From Micrococcus terreus (GTDB lineage Bacteria; Actinomycetota; Actinomycetes; Actinomycetales; Micrococcaceae), in NCBI RefSeq assembly GCF_900116905.1, contig NZ_FPCG01000001.1:186001-250000 (forward strand): a stretch of 64,000 bases of DNA, in the 5' to 3' direction. Shown piece by piece: positions 46,511 through 55,657 of this stretch. The position numbers and the translations under genes were made by a program. The notes under the pieces were generated by a model, which was given only the letters and a program-made list of their open reading frames with translations, was not told where the DNA came from and did not search any database. The number at the start of each line of letters is the position of its first letter. The first letter of the stretch is position 1.

Positions 46511-47722
46511 TCACCGACTGAGTGCTCTCCAGCGCAGGGCCAGCTCGAGGTCGAACCGTGCGGCAGGGTCCTCCAGCGCGTCCCCGAACAGCTCGCGCAG
46601 CCGCCCCAGCCGGTACCCCACGGTCTGCGGGTGGATGCCCAGTTCCTGCGCCACCGGCCCACGTTGCCCCCAATGGCTCAGCCAGCTCAGCAGCGTCTGC
46701 TCCAGCACCTCGCGCTTGGCTTCGGTCAGCTCACTCAGCGGCGCCAGCGCCCGCTCGGCCAGCTCGGCCATCACCAGTGGCTCCGCGCCCAGGACCACCG
46801 CCGCCAGGTGATCCTCGGCCATCAGAGGTGACTGGCCGTCGTCGGGCCCCGCGGAGCGCCGTTGCAGCGCCACCGTGCGCGCCATGCGGTACGAGTGCGG
46901 CACCCCACGCCAGTCCACGCTGGTCCCGATCACCGCTCCGGATCCCGCCAGCAGCCGCAGCATCCTGGCCCGTTGGCCGGGTCGTTCAGGCGCAGGGATG
47001 AGCGCTGTGGCCTCGGACTCGCGCTCCACCACCAGCCCGCTCACCCCCAGCGCGGCACGCACTGCAGGAGCTGAGGCCACGGGCATCACGACGACGGCCA
47101 GTCGCCGGGGCGGGCGCCAGTCAGCGGCCCCGGAGAGACGGTCCAGCTCGTCCTCCTCCACACCGCCGCGCACCAGAGCCCCCACCAGGTCGGCGCGACG
47201 CAGCTCCAGCACGCCGGCGCGGGCGGACTGCTCGAAGGCGTAGGCCTGGGCGCTCACGGAGGAGAGCTCGTCGATGTACGCCCAGATCGACTCGCCCAGA
47301 TCCACCACCACGGACAGGTCCATCTGCTGACGGGCGCATTCCTCGGAGAGCCCACGGAACGCGATCCGGGCGCTGGTGCGGTAGGCGGCCAACAGCGCGT
47401 CCATGGAGCGGCCCTGGCGGAACTCGCCGGCCCCGAGGTCGGCCACCAGGGCACGGGACTCCGCGGTCAGGGCCGGCCGGGAGGTCCCGGGCAGCGCCAG
47501 CAGGTTGTCCAGCGCGGTGATCACGCCGAGGGTGAGCTTGTCCCCGTACCGCCCGTCACCACGAGCAGAGGCGTAGGCGGGGATCTGCCGGGGGACGGTC
47601 TCGATGATCTTCTCCACGATCCCCGGGACGGCCGGGGCCAGCGCCTCCGAGAGGTCCGAGGGCAGCGACTCCCACGGCGGACTCCAGTCCAAGGGTGTTG
47701 TGGGGGTGGGGATGATGGTCAT
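46511..47722 (-). CDS. PucR/CdaR-family transcriptional regulator
   Basis: 403 aa: N-terminal all-helical sensor (EKIIETVPRQIPAYA...LLAAYRTSARIAFRGLSEECARQ), a GGDEF-like middle, and the C-terminal PucR HTH_30 (VLEQTLLSWLSHWGQRGPVAQELGIHPQTVGYRLGRLRELFGDAL). ATG 47722 has GGGAGA upstream. It is divergent from the reductase/desaturase pair with an 84-bp gap holding a GGGCG/CGCCC inverted repeat at 47748-47765, so it probably controls membrane-lipid desaturation. Confidence 0.87.
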   Translation of the reverse strand: MTIIPTPTTPLDWSPPWESLPSDLSEALAPAVPGIVEKIIETVPRQIPAYASARGDGRYGDKLTLGVITALDNLLALPGTSRPALTAESRALVADLGAGEFRQGRSMDALLAAYRTSARIAFRGLSEECARQQMDLSVVVDLGESIWAYIDELSSVSAQAYAFEQSARAGVLELRRADLVGALVRGGVEEDELDRLSGAADWRPPRRLAVVVMPVASAPAVRAALGVSGLVVERESEATALIPAPERPGQRARMLRLLAGSGAVIGTSVDWRGVPHSYRMARTVALQRRSAGPDDGQSPLMAEDHLAAVVLGAEPLVMAELAERALAPLSELTEAKREVLEQTLLSWLSHWGQRGPVAQELGIHPQTVGYRLGRLRELFGDALEDPAARFDLELALRWRALSR

Positions 47723-47794
47723 TCTTGTCTCCCGGCGATAGGTTCCTGGGCGCAATCGTACGCCCGAGGCGGAGAAGTTGATCTGGCGAGCGCA

Positions 47795-47800
47795 TAGGCT
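47795..47800 (+). promoter_or_regulatory. -10 box TAGGCT, leaderless reductase start
   Basis: TAGGCT ends 6 nt before the ATG at 47807, with no ribosome site between. Confidence 0.5.
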
Positions 47801-47806
47801 GACGGT

Positions 47807-48868
47807 ATGGCAGGACTTTCACTGATCAAGCGCATGGCCGAGGCACTGCTGCACCCGATGACCCCTCAGGACGTGCTCTCCCTGCTCGATCCCGTCCACT
47901 CCTCGCGTCAGCTGCGCGGCGTGGTCACCAAGGTCACCCGCCCCATGCCCGGCAGTGTGACGATCTCCTTCCGCACCGGACCCGGCTGGCGTGCGCATGA
48001 CGCCGGTCAGTGGGCCCGGATCGGCGTGGATGTGGACGGCGTGCGCCAGTGGCGTTCCTACTCCCTCTCCGCTCCCGCCGGCGCCGATCCGGAGATCACC
48101 GTGACGGACATCGGCAAGGTCTCCGGCACCCTGGTGCGCACCACCAAGGTCGGCGACGTCCTGTTCCTGGCCCGCCCCGAGGGGGACTTCGTGCTCCCCG
48201 AGGAGCCGCGTCCGCTGCTGATGCTCACCGCCGGATCCGGTCTGACCCCGGTCATGTCCATGATCCGCACCCTGGTCCCGCGCCGCCCGGACGCTGACGT
48301 GGTCCTGATCCACTCCGCCCGTACCCCGCAGACCGCCCTGTTCCGCGAGGAGCTGGAGGAGCTGGCCGATCAGTTCCCCGGCCTCACGGTCCACCACCAC
48401 TTCACCTCCGAGTCCGGCCGGCTGGACCTGACGGACACCGCCACCCTGGACGCCCTCTGCCCCGACTGGCGTGACCGCGCGGCCTACGCCTGCGGCCCCT
48501 CCGGGTTCCTGGACGACGCCGAACACCTCTGGGCCACCCACGGACCCACCGGCCCCGGCGCCCTGCAGATGGAACGCTTCCAGGCCGACCTGACCGGCGG
48601 GGAGGCCGGCGCCGGCGGACTGGTGGTCTTCGAACAGTCCGACACCGAGGTCCAGGCCCCGGGCGACGTCCCCCTGCTGGAGGTCGCCGAGGACGCCGGA
48701 CTGCCCGCCCCCAGCGGCTGCCGCATGGGCATCTGTCACGCCTGCCTGGTGCCCCTGCGTTCCGGCCAGGTCACCGATCTGCGCACCGGCGAGGTCCACG
48801 GCGACCCCGGCCAGCTGATCCAGACCTGCGTGAGCGCGGCCGCCGGGCCCGTCAGCCTGGGCCTCTAG
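47807..48868 (+). CDS. Ferredoxin-NADP reductase with C-terminal [2Fe-2S] domain
   Basis: Electron donor to a desaturase. 353 aa: FAD domain (RSYSLSAP), NAD(P) domain (LLMLTAGSGLTPVMSMI, YACGPSGFLDD) and a plant-type ferredoxin domain with Cys305, Cys310, Cys313 and Cys341 (GCRMGICHAC, QTCVS). Followed by the desaturase gene, the same pairing as mycobacterial Rv3230c-DesA3. Membrane association of the complex is expected through the desaturase. Confidence 0.92.
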   Translation: MAGLSLIKRMAEALLHPMTPQDVLSLLDPVHSSRQLRGVVTKVTRPMPGSVTISFRTGPGWRAHDAGQWARIGVDVDGVRQWRSYSLSAPAGADPEITVTDIGKVSGTLVRTTKVGDVLFLARPEGDFVLPEEPRPLLMLTAGSGLTPVMSMIRTLVPRRPDADVVLIHSARTPQTALFREELEELADQFPGLTVHHHFTSESGRLDLTDTATLDALCPDWRDRAAYACGPSGFLDDAEHLWATHGPTGPGALQMERFQADLTGGEAGAGGLVVFEQSDTEVQAPGDVPLLEVAEDAGLPAPSGCRMGICHACLVPLRSGQVTDLRTGEVHGDPGQLIQTCVSAAAGPVSLGL

Positions 48869-48877
48869 CCCTCCACC

Positions 48878-48892
48878 TTCCCGACGACGGCC
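48878..48892 (-). repeat. Dispersed 15-mer GGCCGTCGTCGGGAA, copy 3 (inverted)
   Basis: Exact copy on the minus strand, intergenic, 10 nt after the reductase stop and before the desaturase ribosome site. Confidence 0.6.
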
Positions 48893-48967
48893 TCTCACCG
48901 AGGGCCTTCGCCTCCCGTTCCCCGTTTCCAGACTTCCGACGTCCATCCCCTCACTTCAGGAGGACCC

Positions 48968-50320
48968 TTGACTCAGACCCTGCATCCCACCACCACCGAG
49001 ACAACCGCGACGAGCACCGAGGAGCGCCGCACCACCATCCGCCGCTCCAGCGACCGTGTCCTGCCGGCCGACCGCCCGAACACCGTCAGCTGGGCACCGC
49101 GCGAGGACCAGCAGGAGGGCGGCCCGGCCGCATCCGCCTCGACGGCCACTGTCCCGGCCCTTGCTGCCGACTCGTCACCTGACTCGACCCCAGCGTCCGC
49201 CGCCCGGGTGCGCCCGGGGTCCCTGGCCGCCGTCGGGAGCCCTGCCGTGCGGCCCCCGGCCGCCGCTCACCTCTCCGATGAGCAGGTGGCCGAGCTGGCC
49301 CGTGAGCTGGATGCCGTGCGGGATGACGTGCTCTCTCGCCGAGGCGCCTCGGACGCCGCCTACATCCGCCGGGTCATCCGCCTGCAACGTGTGCTGGAAC
49401 TGGCCGGACGTGGCTGCCTGCTCAACGCCCAGAACAAGGTGGCCTGGGTGGCCGGCACTGCCATGCTCACGTTCGCCAAGATCATCGAGAACATGGAGAT
49501 CGGGCACAACGTGCTGCACGGGCAGTGGGACTGGATGCGCGATCCGGACATCCACTCCACCACGTGGGAATGGGACTTCGTCACCCCCTCCACTGCCTGG
49601 CAGAACACCCACAACGATTTGCACCACCGTTGGACCAACGTGATCGGCAAGGACCGGGACGTGGGCTACAACGTGCTGCGCATGGACGAGGACGAGCAGT
49701 GGCAGCCCCGCCACATCCTCAACCCGGTGATCAACGCCGGGCTGGCACCGGTGTTCGAGTGGGGGATCGCCCTCTACGACCTCGAACTGGACCGAGTGAA
49801 GGCCGGAGAGAAGTCCCGTGAGGAACTGATGCGAGATCTGCGTTCGGTGGGTGTGAAGGCCGCCAAGCAGTTCGCCAAGGACTACGCCGCCACCCCGGTG
49901 GCCGCGGAGCTGCTGACCGGCTCCGGCAAGGCCGCGCTGATCGGCACCGTGGTGGCCAACGGGCTGCGCAATATCTGGGCGCACTCGGTGATCTTCTGCG
50001 GCCACTTCCCAGAGGGCGCGGAGACCTTCACCGAGGAGATGGTGGAGGGGGAGACCCGCGGCGACTGGTACGTGCGGCAGATGATCGGCTCGGCCAACAT
50101 CGACGGCTCCAAGTTCATGCACTTCATGACCGGCAACCTCTCCCACCAGGTGGAGCATCACCTGTTCCCGGACCTGCCCTCCAACCGGTACGCCGAGGTG
50201 GCGCCAAAGGTCCGCGAGATCTGTGCCCGCTACGGACTGCCGTACACCACCGGCCCGCTGCTGAAGCAGGTCGGCTCCGCCTGGGCCAAGGTGTTCCGCC
50301 TGGCCCTGCCCGGGAAGTGA
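48968..50320 (+). CDS. Fatty-acid desaturase (acyl-CoA/acyl-lipid, DesA3-like)
   Basis: Membrane di-iron desaturase introducing a double bond into fatty acids. The 450-aa reading has a variable N-terminus (1-100) and the three histidine boxes HNVLH (His180-184), HNDLHH (His215-220) and HQVEHH (His393-398). TTG start chosen because AGGAGG lies just upstream. Co-oriented with its reductase 100 bp upstream. An IS3 remnant begins directly after the stop codon. Confidence 0.92.
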   Translation: MTQTLHPTTTETTATSTEERRTTIRRSSDRVLPADRPNTVSWAPREDQQEGGPAASASTATVPALAADSSPDSTPASAARVRPGSLAAVGSPAVRPPAAAHLSDEQVAELARELDAVRDDVLSRRGASDAAYIRRVIRLQRVLELAGRGCLLNAQNKVAWVAGTAMLTFAKIIENMEIGHNVLHGQWDWMRDPDIHSTTWEWDFVTPSTAWQNTHNDLHHRWTNVIGKDRDVGYNVLRMDEDEQWQPRHILNPVINAGLAPVFEWGIALYDLELDRVKAGEKSREELMRDLRSVGVKAAKQFAKDYAATPVAAELLTGSGKAALIGTVVANGLRNIWAHSVIFCGHFPEGAETFTEEMVEGETRGDWYVRQMIGSANIDGSKFMHFMTGNLSHQVEHHLFPDLPSNRYAEVAPKVREICARYGLPYTTGPLLKQVGSAWAKVFRLALPGK

Positions 50321-50321
50321 G

Positions 50322-50655
50322 GCTGTGGTGGGATTGGCCAACCAGCGGTAGTAGGGCTGGCGAGAGGGCTGCCTCTGTCCGTCAAGGACCTCGTTCTCCT
50401 GCGCCAGCAGCCGGATCCGTTTGAGCGCCTGCCGCAAGTCGGCGGCCGCAGTCCGAGACCGGCCCGGCTTGGCACCCTCCTCGATGTCGGCGTGAGGCAA
50501 CCACGTGCGCAACGTCATCGGGTGGGCCCCACATCTTTAACGATCTACTCGATGGTCACGCCGGTCTCGCGATCTCGAGCAACACGAACCAGGCCGTCAC
50601 CCAGCTCGCTCGGGTAGGGCTTGGGGACAGAACCCTTCTTCCAGGCTGCCCTCCC
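50322..50655 (-). pseudogene. IS3-family orfA/orfB remnant with internal deletion
   Basis: Minus-strand pieces: KPYPSELGDGLVRVARDRET with GVTIE, a stop where the family has Gln, IVKDVG, a frameshift, MTLRTWLPHADIEEGAKPG and LRQALKRIRLLAQENEVL from orfA, then directly RQPYYRWLANPT from orfB. So the element lost the region between, and everything downstream of orfB's start. Different subgroup from the 21-24 kb element. Confidence 0.75.
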
Positions 50656-50721
50656 GGGCAAGCCAGATTGGGATGACCTGACCTATGGATCAGGATGTCA
50701 CTTACTCATGCAGCAGTCCCC

Positions 50722-50829
50722 CCGACGTTCTTCATCGATGGTTGTCGGATGGTCGGCAGCTATGACGCGCGCTCATTGACCGAGATGCTGGAATCCAGCC
50801 GTCGCGGAGGCCGCACTCAGGCGGCTTAG
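50722..50829 (+). pseudogene. DsbA/thioredoxin-like C-terminal fragment
   Basis: PTFFIDGCRMVGSYDARSLT followed by a helix and a stop matches the cis-Pro strand and end of DsbA-family or NhaA-fused thioredoxin domains. The active-site half and start are missing. Stranded between the IS3 remnant and the UvrA paralogue, it marks a deletion or insertion event. The remaining DNA from 50830 to 51097 shows no gene. Confidence 0.5.
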
Positions 50830-51097
50830 ACCTGAGACCGGCCTCCGAACCGGAAAAAGGTAGGTCCGCGGGCAGTGCAAGCGCCGTCCCGCTTTGCTCT
50901 TGAGCTCTTTCCAGCGGCTGACGACGGTGATGACGGAAGTGGGTTTCCTTTCGTTGACCTCGACTATCGCAGAGCTCGGGCCACCCAGGCTCCATCCTCC
51001 ATAGCTGTGCGTACCACCGCTCCCACAATGCGCGTCACAGACGGGTGGACCGTCTAGGACAGGTGCCTGATCCGACGCAATCGATAGGCCCCGTTGC

Positions 51098-51103
51098 TAA
51101 TCT
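51098..51103 (+). promoter_or_regulatory. -10 box TAATCT, leaderless uvrA-paralogue start
   Basis: TAATCT ends 7 nt before the ATG at 51111; no ribosome site is present. Confidence 0.5.
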
Positions 51104-51110
51104 TCTTGGC

Positions 51111-53792
51111 ATGGTCAAAACACCCGCGCCCACGTCGCGGGATCCCTCGCCCGTTCAGCAAGACGTGCGTGTTCTCGGCGCGCGCGAGCATAACCTTCAG
51201 AACATCGACCTCACGGTGCCCCGCGACGCGCTGGTGGTGTTCACTGGGGTCTCCGGCTCGGGGAAGTCCTCTCTGGCGTTCGGAACCCTGTTCGCAGAGT
51301 CTCAGCGCCGCTACCTTGAGTCCGTCGCTCCGTACGCTCGTCGCCTGATCGACCAGGCCGGCGTCCCGGACGTTGACTCCATCACGGGCATGCCGCCGGC
51401 CGTTGCTCTTCAGCAGCAGCGTGGAGGCCGTAGCGCGCGGTCTTCGGTAGGCAGCATCACCACGCTCTCATCCCTGGTGCGGATGCTCTATTCCCGGGCT
51501 GGCCACTACCCTGATGATCAGCCGATGCTTTACGCCGAGGACTTCTCCGCCAACACAGTGCAGGGCGCATGTCCTGAGTGTCACGGCATCGGCCGGGTGT
51601 ACGAGGTCACCGAGGACAAGATGGTGCCCGACCCTTCGCGGACGATCCGCGAGCGGGCTATCGCCTCGTGGCCCACGGCCTGGCACGGTCATCAGCTGCG
51701 CGATGTGCTCGTCGCCCTCGGCTACGACGTCGACGTCCCCTGGAAGGATCTGCCGAAGGAGGATCGGGACTGGATCCTCTACACCGAGGAGACGCCGTAC
51801 GTCCCGGTCCACTCGCGGCTGACTCTCCCCGAGGCCCGGGCCGCGATCGAGGCTGGCGTCGAGCCAAGCTACTCCGGCACCTTCGTCGGTGCTCGCCGGT
51901 ACGTGCTCGACACGTTCGCGAACACCAAGAGCGGGTCGATGAAGCGGCGCGTGGCGCAGTTCCTCACGGTCGCTCCCTGCACTGTCTGCCACGGCAAGCG
52001 GCTGAAGCCGGAGGCTCTGTCCGTGACGTTCGAAGGCCTCGATGTCGCAGAGCTCTCCGAGCTGCCGCTCGCGGAGCTTTCGACGTTGATCGAGGAGGCA
52101 GTTGAGCGGGCCACCGGCGATCTCGACGGGACCGAGACGGCGGGTCAGGCACTGGATGAGACAGCCCGGCGCGACGCTGTGCAGCAGCGCGTCGACGCCG
52201 GGGGTTCAGCCCATGCGGCCGCCCCCGACGTGCGCAAGACGCCGAACCACTCGGTGGAGAAGCTGGCCGCGACAGCGCGATTGGGCGCAGAACTCGTCAA
52301 CAGACTACGGCCGATCATCGATCTCGGTCTGGGGTATCTCTCCCTGGGCCGCACCACCCCCACCCTTTCCGGCGGCGAGCTACAACGACTGCGACTCGCG
52401 ACCCAGCTGACCTCCGAACTGTTCGGCGTGGTCTATGTGCTCGACGAGCCTTCCGCAGGGCTTCATCCGCAGGACGTCACTGCGCTGCTCGGCATCCTCG
52501 ATGGGCTCAAGCGCCGAGGCAACAGCCTGTTCGTCGTGGAGCATTCGGTGGACGTGATGCGGCACGCGGACTGGCTGGTCGACATCGGCCCCGGCGCGGG
52601 CGAGCGCGGCGGACGCGTCATCTACAGCGGGCCCACCGATGGCCTCGCAGAGGTGGAGGAGTCCGTCACCCGCGGGTACGTTTTCGGGGGCAGCGGCCTA
52701 CCCCGGCGGACGCCCCGAGAGCCGCAGGGGTGGTTGCAGCTCGAGCACGTAACTCGCAACAACCTGCGCGACGTGTCGATCTCACTTCCGCTCGGGGTGT
52801 TCACCGCTGTCACCGGAGTCTCGGGATCAGGCAAGTCGAGCCTGGTCAGCCAGGCATTACCTGCGCTGCTCGGCGAGCGGCGGGCACGAACTGTCCAAGC
52901 GGAGGACGCTGCCGCCCCCGAAGAAGACGAGCTCCTGCTGACGGACGAGCCCGAGGAGCTCGAGGGAACGGTCCGGGGAGACCTCTCCGGGGTGCGCCGC
53001 GTCGTCAGCATCGACCAGAAGCCCATCGGTCGCACCCCGCGCTCAAACGTCGCCACCTACACCGGTCTGTTCGACCACGTGAGACGGAGGTTCGCGGAGA
53101 CGCCCGAGGCCCGCGCTCGGGGGTACAAGCCAGGCAGATTCTCCTTCAACGTCACCGGCGGTCGCTGCCCTACCTGCAAGGGCGAGGGATCAGTCATGGT
53201 GGAGCTGCTCTTCCTCCCCTCGGTCTACACCGAGTGCCCCGACTGCCACGGCACCCGCTACCAGTCCAGCACTTTGGAGATCATCTGGCGCGGCCGCGAC
53301 ATCGCGGAGATTCTCGCCATGAGCGTCGAGGAGGCCCACGATTTCTTCCACGGAGAGTTCGACATCATGCGGTCGCTCGCGGCACTCATCGACGTAGGTC
53401 TCGGGTACCTGCGTCTCGGACAGCCGGCTACCGAGCTGTCCGGAGGTGAGGCACAACGTGTCAAGCTCGCTACCGAGCTCCAACGATCCCAGCGCGGGGA
53501 CACTCTCTACCTACTCGACGAACCGACGTCCGGTCTGCACTGCGCCGACTCCGACCGGCTCGTGGCGCATCTTCAGACCCTCGTGGATGCAGGCAATACC
53601 GTCGTCGCGGTAGAGCTCGACATGCGCGTCGTCGCCGCAGCCGACCACGTCGTCGACCTCGGACCCGGCGCGGGAGACGACGGCGGCACGGTGGTCACCT
53701 CAGGAACGCCCGCGCAAGTCGCCTCGTCCGGAGTCGGCGCGTCGGCACCGTACCTCGAGGCGGCGCTGCAGAAGGCCGCCTCCCTGGGGTGA
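51111..53792 (+). CDS. UvrA paralogue (UvrA2/DrrC type excinuclease ATPase)
   Basis: 893-aa double ABC ATPase: two Walker A motifs (FTGVSGSGKSSLAFGTLF and VTGVSGSGKSSLVSQ), two signatures (TLSGGELQRLRLATQL, ELSGGEAQRVKLATEL), and two CxxC zinc modules (CPECHGIGRV...CTVCHGKRL and CPTCKGEGS...CPDCHGTRY). Its divergent sequence and isolation from uvrB/uvrC indicate the accessory UvrA2/DrrC group implicated in DNA-drug tolerance rather than the housekeeping UvrA. It lies in a zone of broken mobile DNA that separates rimI from tsaD. Confidence 0.88.
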   Translation: MVKTPAPTSRDPSPVQQDVRVLGAREHNLQNIDLTVPRDALVVFTGVSGSGKSSLAFGTLFAESQRRYLESVAPYARRLIDQAGVPDVDSITGMPPAVALQQQRGGRSARSSVGSITTLSSLVRMLYSRAGHYPDDQPMLYAEDFSANTVQGACPECHGIGRVYEVTEDKMVPDPSRTIRERAIASWPTAWHGHQLRDVLVALGYDVDVPWKDLPKEDRDWILYTEETPYVPVHSRLTLPEARAAIEAGVEPSYSGTFVGARRYVLDTFANTKSGSMKRRVAQFLTVAPCTVCHGKRLKPEALSVTFEGLDVAELSELPLAELSTLIEEAVERATGDLDGTETAGQALDETARRDAVQQRVDAGGSAHAAAPDVRKTPNHSVEKLAATARLGAELVNRLRPIIDLGLGYLSLGRTTPTLSGGELQRLRLATQLTSELFGVVYVLDEPSAGLHPQDVTALLGILDGLKRRGNSLFVVEHSVDVMRHADWLVDIGPGAGERGGRVIYSGPTDGLAEVEESVTRGYVFGGSGLPRRTPREPQGWLQLEHVTRNNLRDVSISLPLGVFTAVTGVSGSGKSSLVSQALPALLGERRARTVQAEDAAAPEEDELLLTDEPEELEGTVRGDLSGVRRVVSIDQKPIGRTPRSNVATYTGLFDHVRRRFAETPEARARGYKPGRFSFNVTGGRCPTCKGEGSVMVELLFLPSVYTECPDCHGTRYQSSTLEIIWRGRDIAEILAMSVEEAHDFFHGEFDIMRSLAALIDVGLGYLRLGQPATELSGGEAQRVKLATELQRSQRGDTLYLLDEPTSGLHCADSDRLVAHLQTLVDAGNTVVAVELDMRVVAAADHVVDLGPGAGDDGGTVVTSGTPAQVASSGVGASAPYLEAALQKAASLG

Positions 53793-53915
53793 GAGTCAGC
53801 AGGCTTCGTGGCTGGTGACCGGCCCGGCGGACAGGGAACCATGGTCAAGCTCACGCCCCTGGACGGGCTCGGTCTGTTCCACGCTGTGGACGAGCTGCTC
53901 AACCCCCGTTCCTAG
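53793..53915 (+). other. Possible truncated ORF tail before tsaD
   Basis: After the uvrA stop another frame reads without a stop to a TAG at 53913-53915, ending MVKLTPLDGLGLFHAVDELL (ATG 53841). It could be a 24-residue peptide or the remnant of a gene cut by the inserted uvrA block. Not recognised. Confidence 0.25.
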
Positions 53916-53918
53916 AAT
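53913..53918 (+). promoter_or_regulatory. -10 box TAGAAT, leaderless tsaD start
   Basis: TAGAAT ends 6 nt before the tsaD ATG, separated by GGGGGC. Confidence 0.5.
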
Positions 53919-53924
53919 GGGGGC

Positions 53925-55070
53925 ATGTCCGTATCCCGCTCCACCGCTCCCACGCCCACCGCACCGCTCGTGTTGGGCATCGAGTCCTCGTGCGATGAGA
54001 CCGGATTCGGGATCGTCCGCGGAACCGAGCTGCTGGCCAACGCTGTGGCCTCCTCCATGGAGGAGCACGTGCGCTTCGGCGGGGTGATCCCGGAGATCGC
54101 CGCCCGTGCCCACCTGGAGGAGTTCGTCCCCACCCTGCAGCAGGCCCTGGTCACCGCCGGCGTCACCCTGGCGGACCTCGACGCGATCGCTGTGACCTCC
54201 GGGCCCGGGCTGGCCGGGGCGCTGATGGTCGGGGTGGCCGGTGCCAAGGCCCTGTCCCTGGCCACCGGCAAACCCCTCTACGGCATCAATCACCTCGTCG
54301 CCCACGTGGGGGTCGGCGTACTGGACGAGGTGCTGGGAGGCGAGGCGTCCGTCGTCGGGAACAACCGCGCCACCCTGCCCGCATCCCTGGGCGCCCTGCT
54401 CGTCTCCGGTGGCCACACCGAGATCCTGCGGGTGAACCGGCTGACCTCGGATGTAGAACTGCTCGGCTCCACCATCGACGACGCCGCCGGCGAGGCCTAT
54501 GACAAGGTCGCCCGACTGCTCGGTGCCGGCTATCCGGGCGGACCGGTGATCGACCGGCTGGCCCAGACCGGCGACCCCACCGCATTCCGATTCCCGCGCG
54601 GACTGAGCGCCCCGAAGTTCGTGGGCACGGCCGAGGAGCCCGGCAAGCACCGGCATGACTGGTCCTTCTCCGGCCTGAAGACCGCGGTGGCCCGGTGTGT
54701 GGAGCAGTTCGAGGCCGCGGGGGTGCCGGATGAGGAGATCCCGACGGCGGACATCGCCGCATCCTTCCAGGAGGCGGTCGCGGACGTGATCACCTCCAAG
54801 GCGGTGCGGGCCTGTCAGGAGCACGGTCTGGACCACCTGCTGCTGGGCGGGGGAGTGGCGGCGAACTCACGACTGCGCGGACTGCTGGCTGAGCGGTGCG
54901 CGGCGGCCGGGATCGAGCTGACGGTGCCCCCGGTGCGGCTGTGCACGGACAACGGGGCCATGGTGGCCGCGTTGGGGGCGCAGCTGATGGCTGACGGCGT
55001 GGAACCCTCGGGACTGGACTTCGCCGCTGACCCCGGCCAGCCCGTGGAGCGGGTGTCCCTGCAGGGGTGA
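53925..55070 (+). CDS. tsaD: tRNA N6-adenosine threonylcarbamoyltransferase TsaD
   Basis: Catalytic subunit transferring the threonylcarbamoyl group to A37 of ANN-decoding tRNAs. 381 aa: [35 protein letters not shown], the iron-site NHLVAH (two His), [28 protein letters not shown] and [12 protein letters not shown] loop insertion EASVVGNNR includes a shortened copy of the dispersed 15-mer. It has its own promoter and is the last of the scattered t6A genes. The LXG-like operon follows. Confidence 0.95.
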   Translation: MSVSRSTAPTPTAPLVLGIESSCDETGFGIVRGTELLANAVASSMEEHVRFGGVIPEIAARAHLEEFVPTLQQALVTAGVTLADLDAIAVTSGPGLAGALMVGVAGAKALSLATGKPLYGINHLVAHVGVGVLDEVLGGEASVVGNNRATLPASLGALLVSGGHTEILRVNRLTSDVELLGSTIDDAAGEAYDKVARLLGAGYPGGPVIDRLAQTGDPTAFRFPRGLSAPKFVGTAEEPGKHRHDWSFSGLKTAVARCVEQFEAAGVPDEEIPTADIAASFQEAVADVITSKAVRACQEHGLDHLLLGGGVAANSRLRGLLAERCAAAGIELTVPPVRLCTDNGAMVAALGAQLMADGVEPSGLDFAADPGQPVERVSLQG

Positions 55071-55081
55071 GTCATGTGGGG

Positions 55082-55097
55082 TGGGGAGTTCTCCCCA
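55082..55097. promoter_or_regulatory. Palindrome TGGGGAG-TT-CTCCCCA, shared operator candidate
   Basis: Reverse complement of the palindrome at 38711-38728, 11 nt after tsaD and 86 nt before the LXG-like operon. An additional inverted repeat GGTCCAG-ACT-CTGGACC follows at 55136-55152. Confidence 0.5.
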
Positions 55098-55183
55098 TGG
55101 TGACCGACTGGGCCTGGCGATAGCCTGAGTTGAAAGGTCCAGACTCTGGACCCGCTGCAGCCATCTTGGAGGAACGACCAACT

Positions 55184-55657
55184 ATGACCGAGTTCTGGAT
55201 CAAACCGGACGAGTGCCAACGCGTTCTGGACGAGGTCCGCGACGTGATGCGGGATCGCGACAGGTACTTCCAACATGCGGACAGCGACCTGAACATCGTG
55301 GATCGCAACAGCTACGTGGACGCCGAATCCAAGAGAGGCGATTACGAGGCGTCTGAACTGGATCAGGCGTACCGGCAGTTCTTCCATGAAGGACTGTCAC
55401 CGCAGTTCGACAAGATCGTCCAGATGATCGAACGGCGCATCGGGATCATGCAGGACGTCATCGACTACTACGTGTCAGGTGATGCAGAAGTCCAACACCG
55501 TTCCCAGAAACAGGGCAAGGACATGCCAGTGATCCTCAACGCGGATGGGACCGCATGGGACAAGCCGCCGTCTGATGTCGACGGGTCGCTGCCGGGTGGC
55601 CACTACCAGGAGGCTCCGTACCAGTTCCTGGACACGAACACCCCGGAGGAGGGCTGA
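55184..55657 (+). CDS. WXG100/Lap-like small helical protein of LXG operon
   Basis: 157 aa, acidic and helical: residues 1-110 form amphipathic helices (ECQRVLDEVRDVMRDRDRYF, FDKIVQMIERRIGIMQDVIDYY) followed by a disordered tail. Size and position directly before a large LXG-like gene match the small helical targeting partners of type VII cargo. No WXG tripeptide is present, so this is structural and contextual inference. GGAGG lies 11 nt before the ATG. One-base overlap with the next gene. Confidence 0.5.
   Translation: MTEFWIKPDECQRVLDEVRDVMRDRDRYFQHADSDLNIVDRNSYVDAESKRGDYEASELDQAYRQFFHEGLSPQFDKIVQMIERRIGIMQDVIDYYVSGDAEVQHRSQKQGKDMPVILNADGTAWDKPPSDVDGSLPGGHYQEAPYQFLDTNTPEEG

Noticed and set aside
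50732-51028. Minus-strand frame of 98 codons before the UvrA paralogue
   Set aside because: The opposite strand contains a recognisable DsbA-like fragment, and the frame has no motif or ribosome site.
55136-55152. GGTCCAG-ACT-CTGGACC as the main operator of the LXG operon
   Set aside because: Not found upstream of the homologous locus at 38.7 kb, unlike the TGGGGAG palindrome. Kept only as a secondary note.
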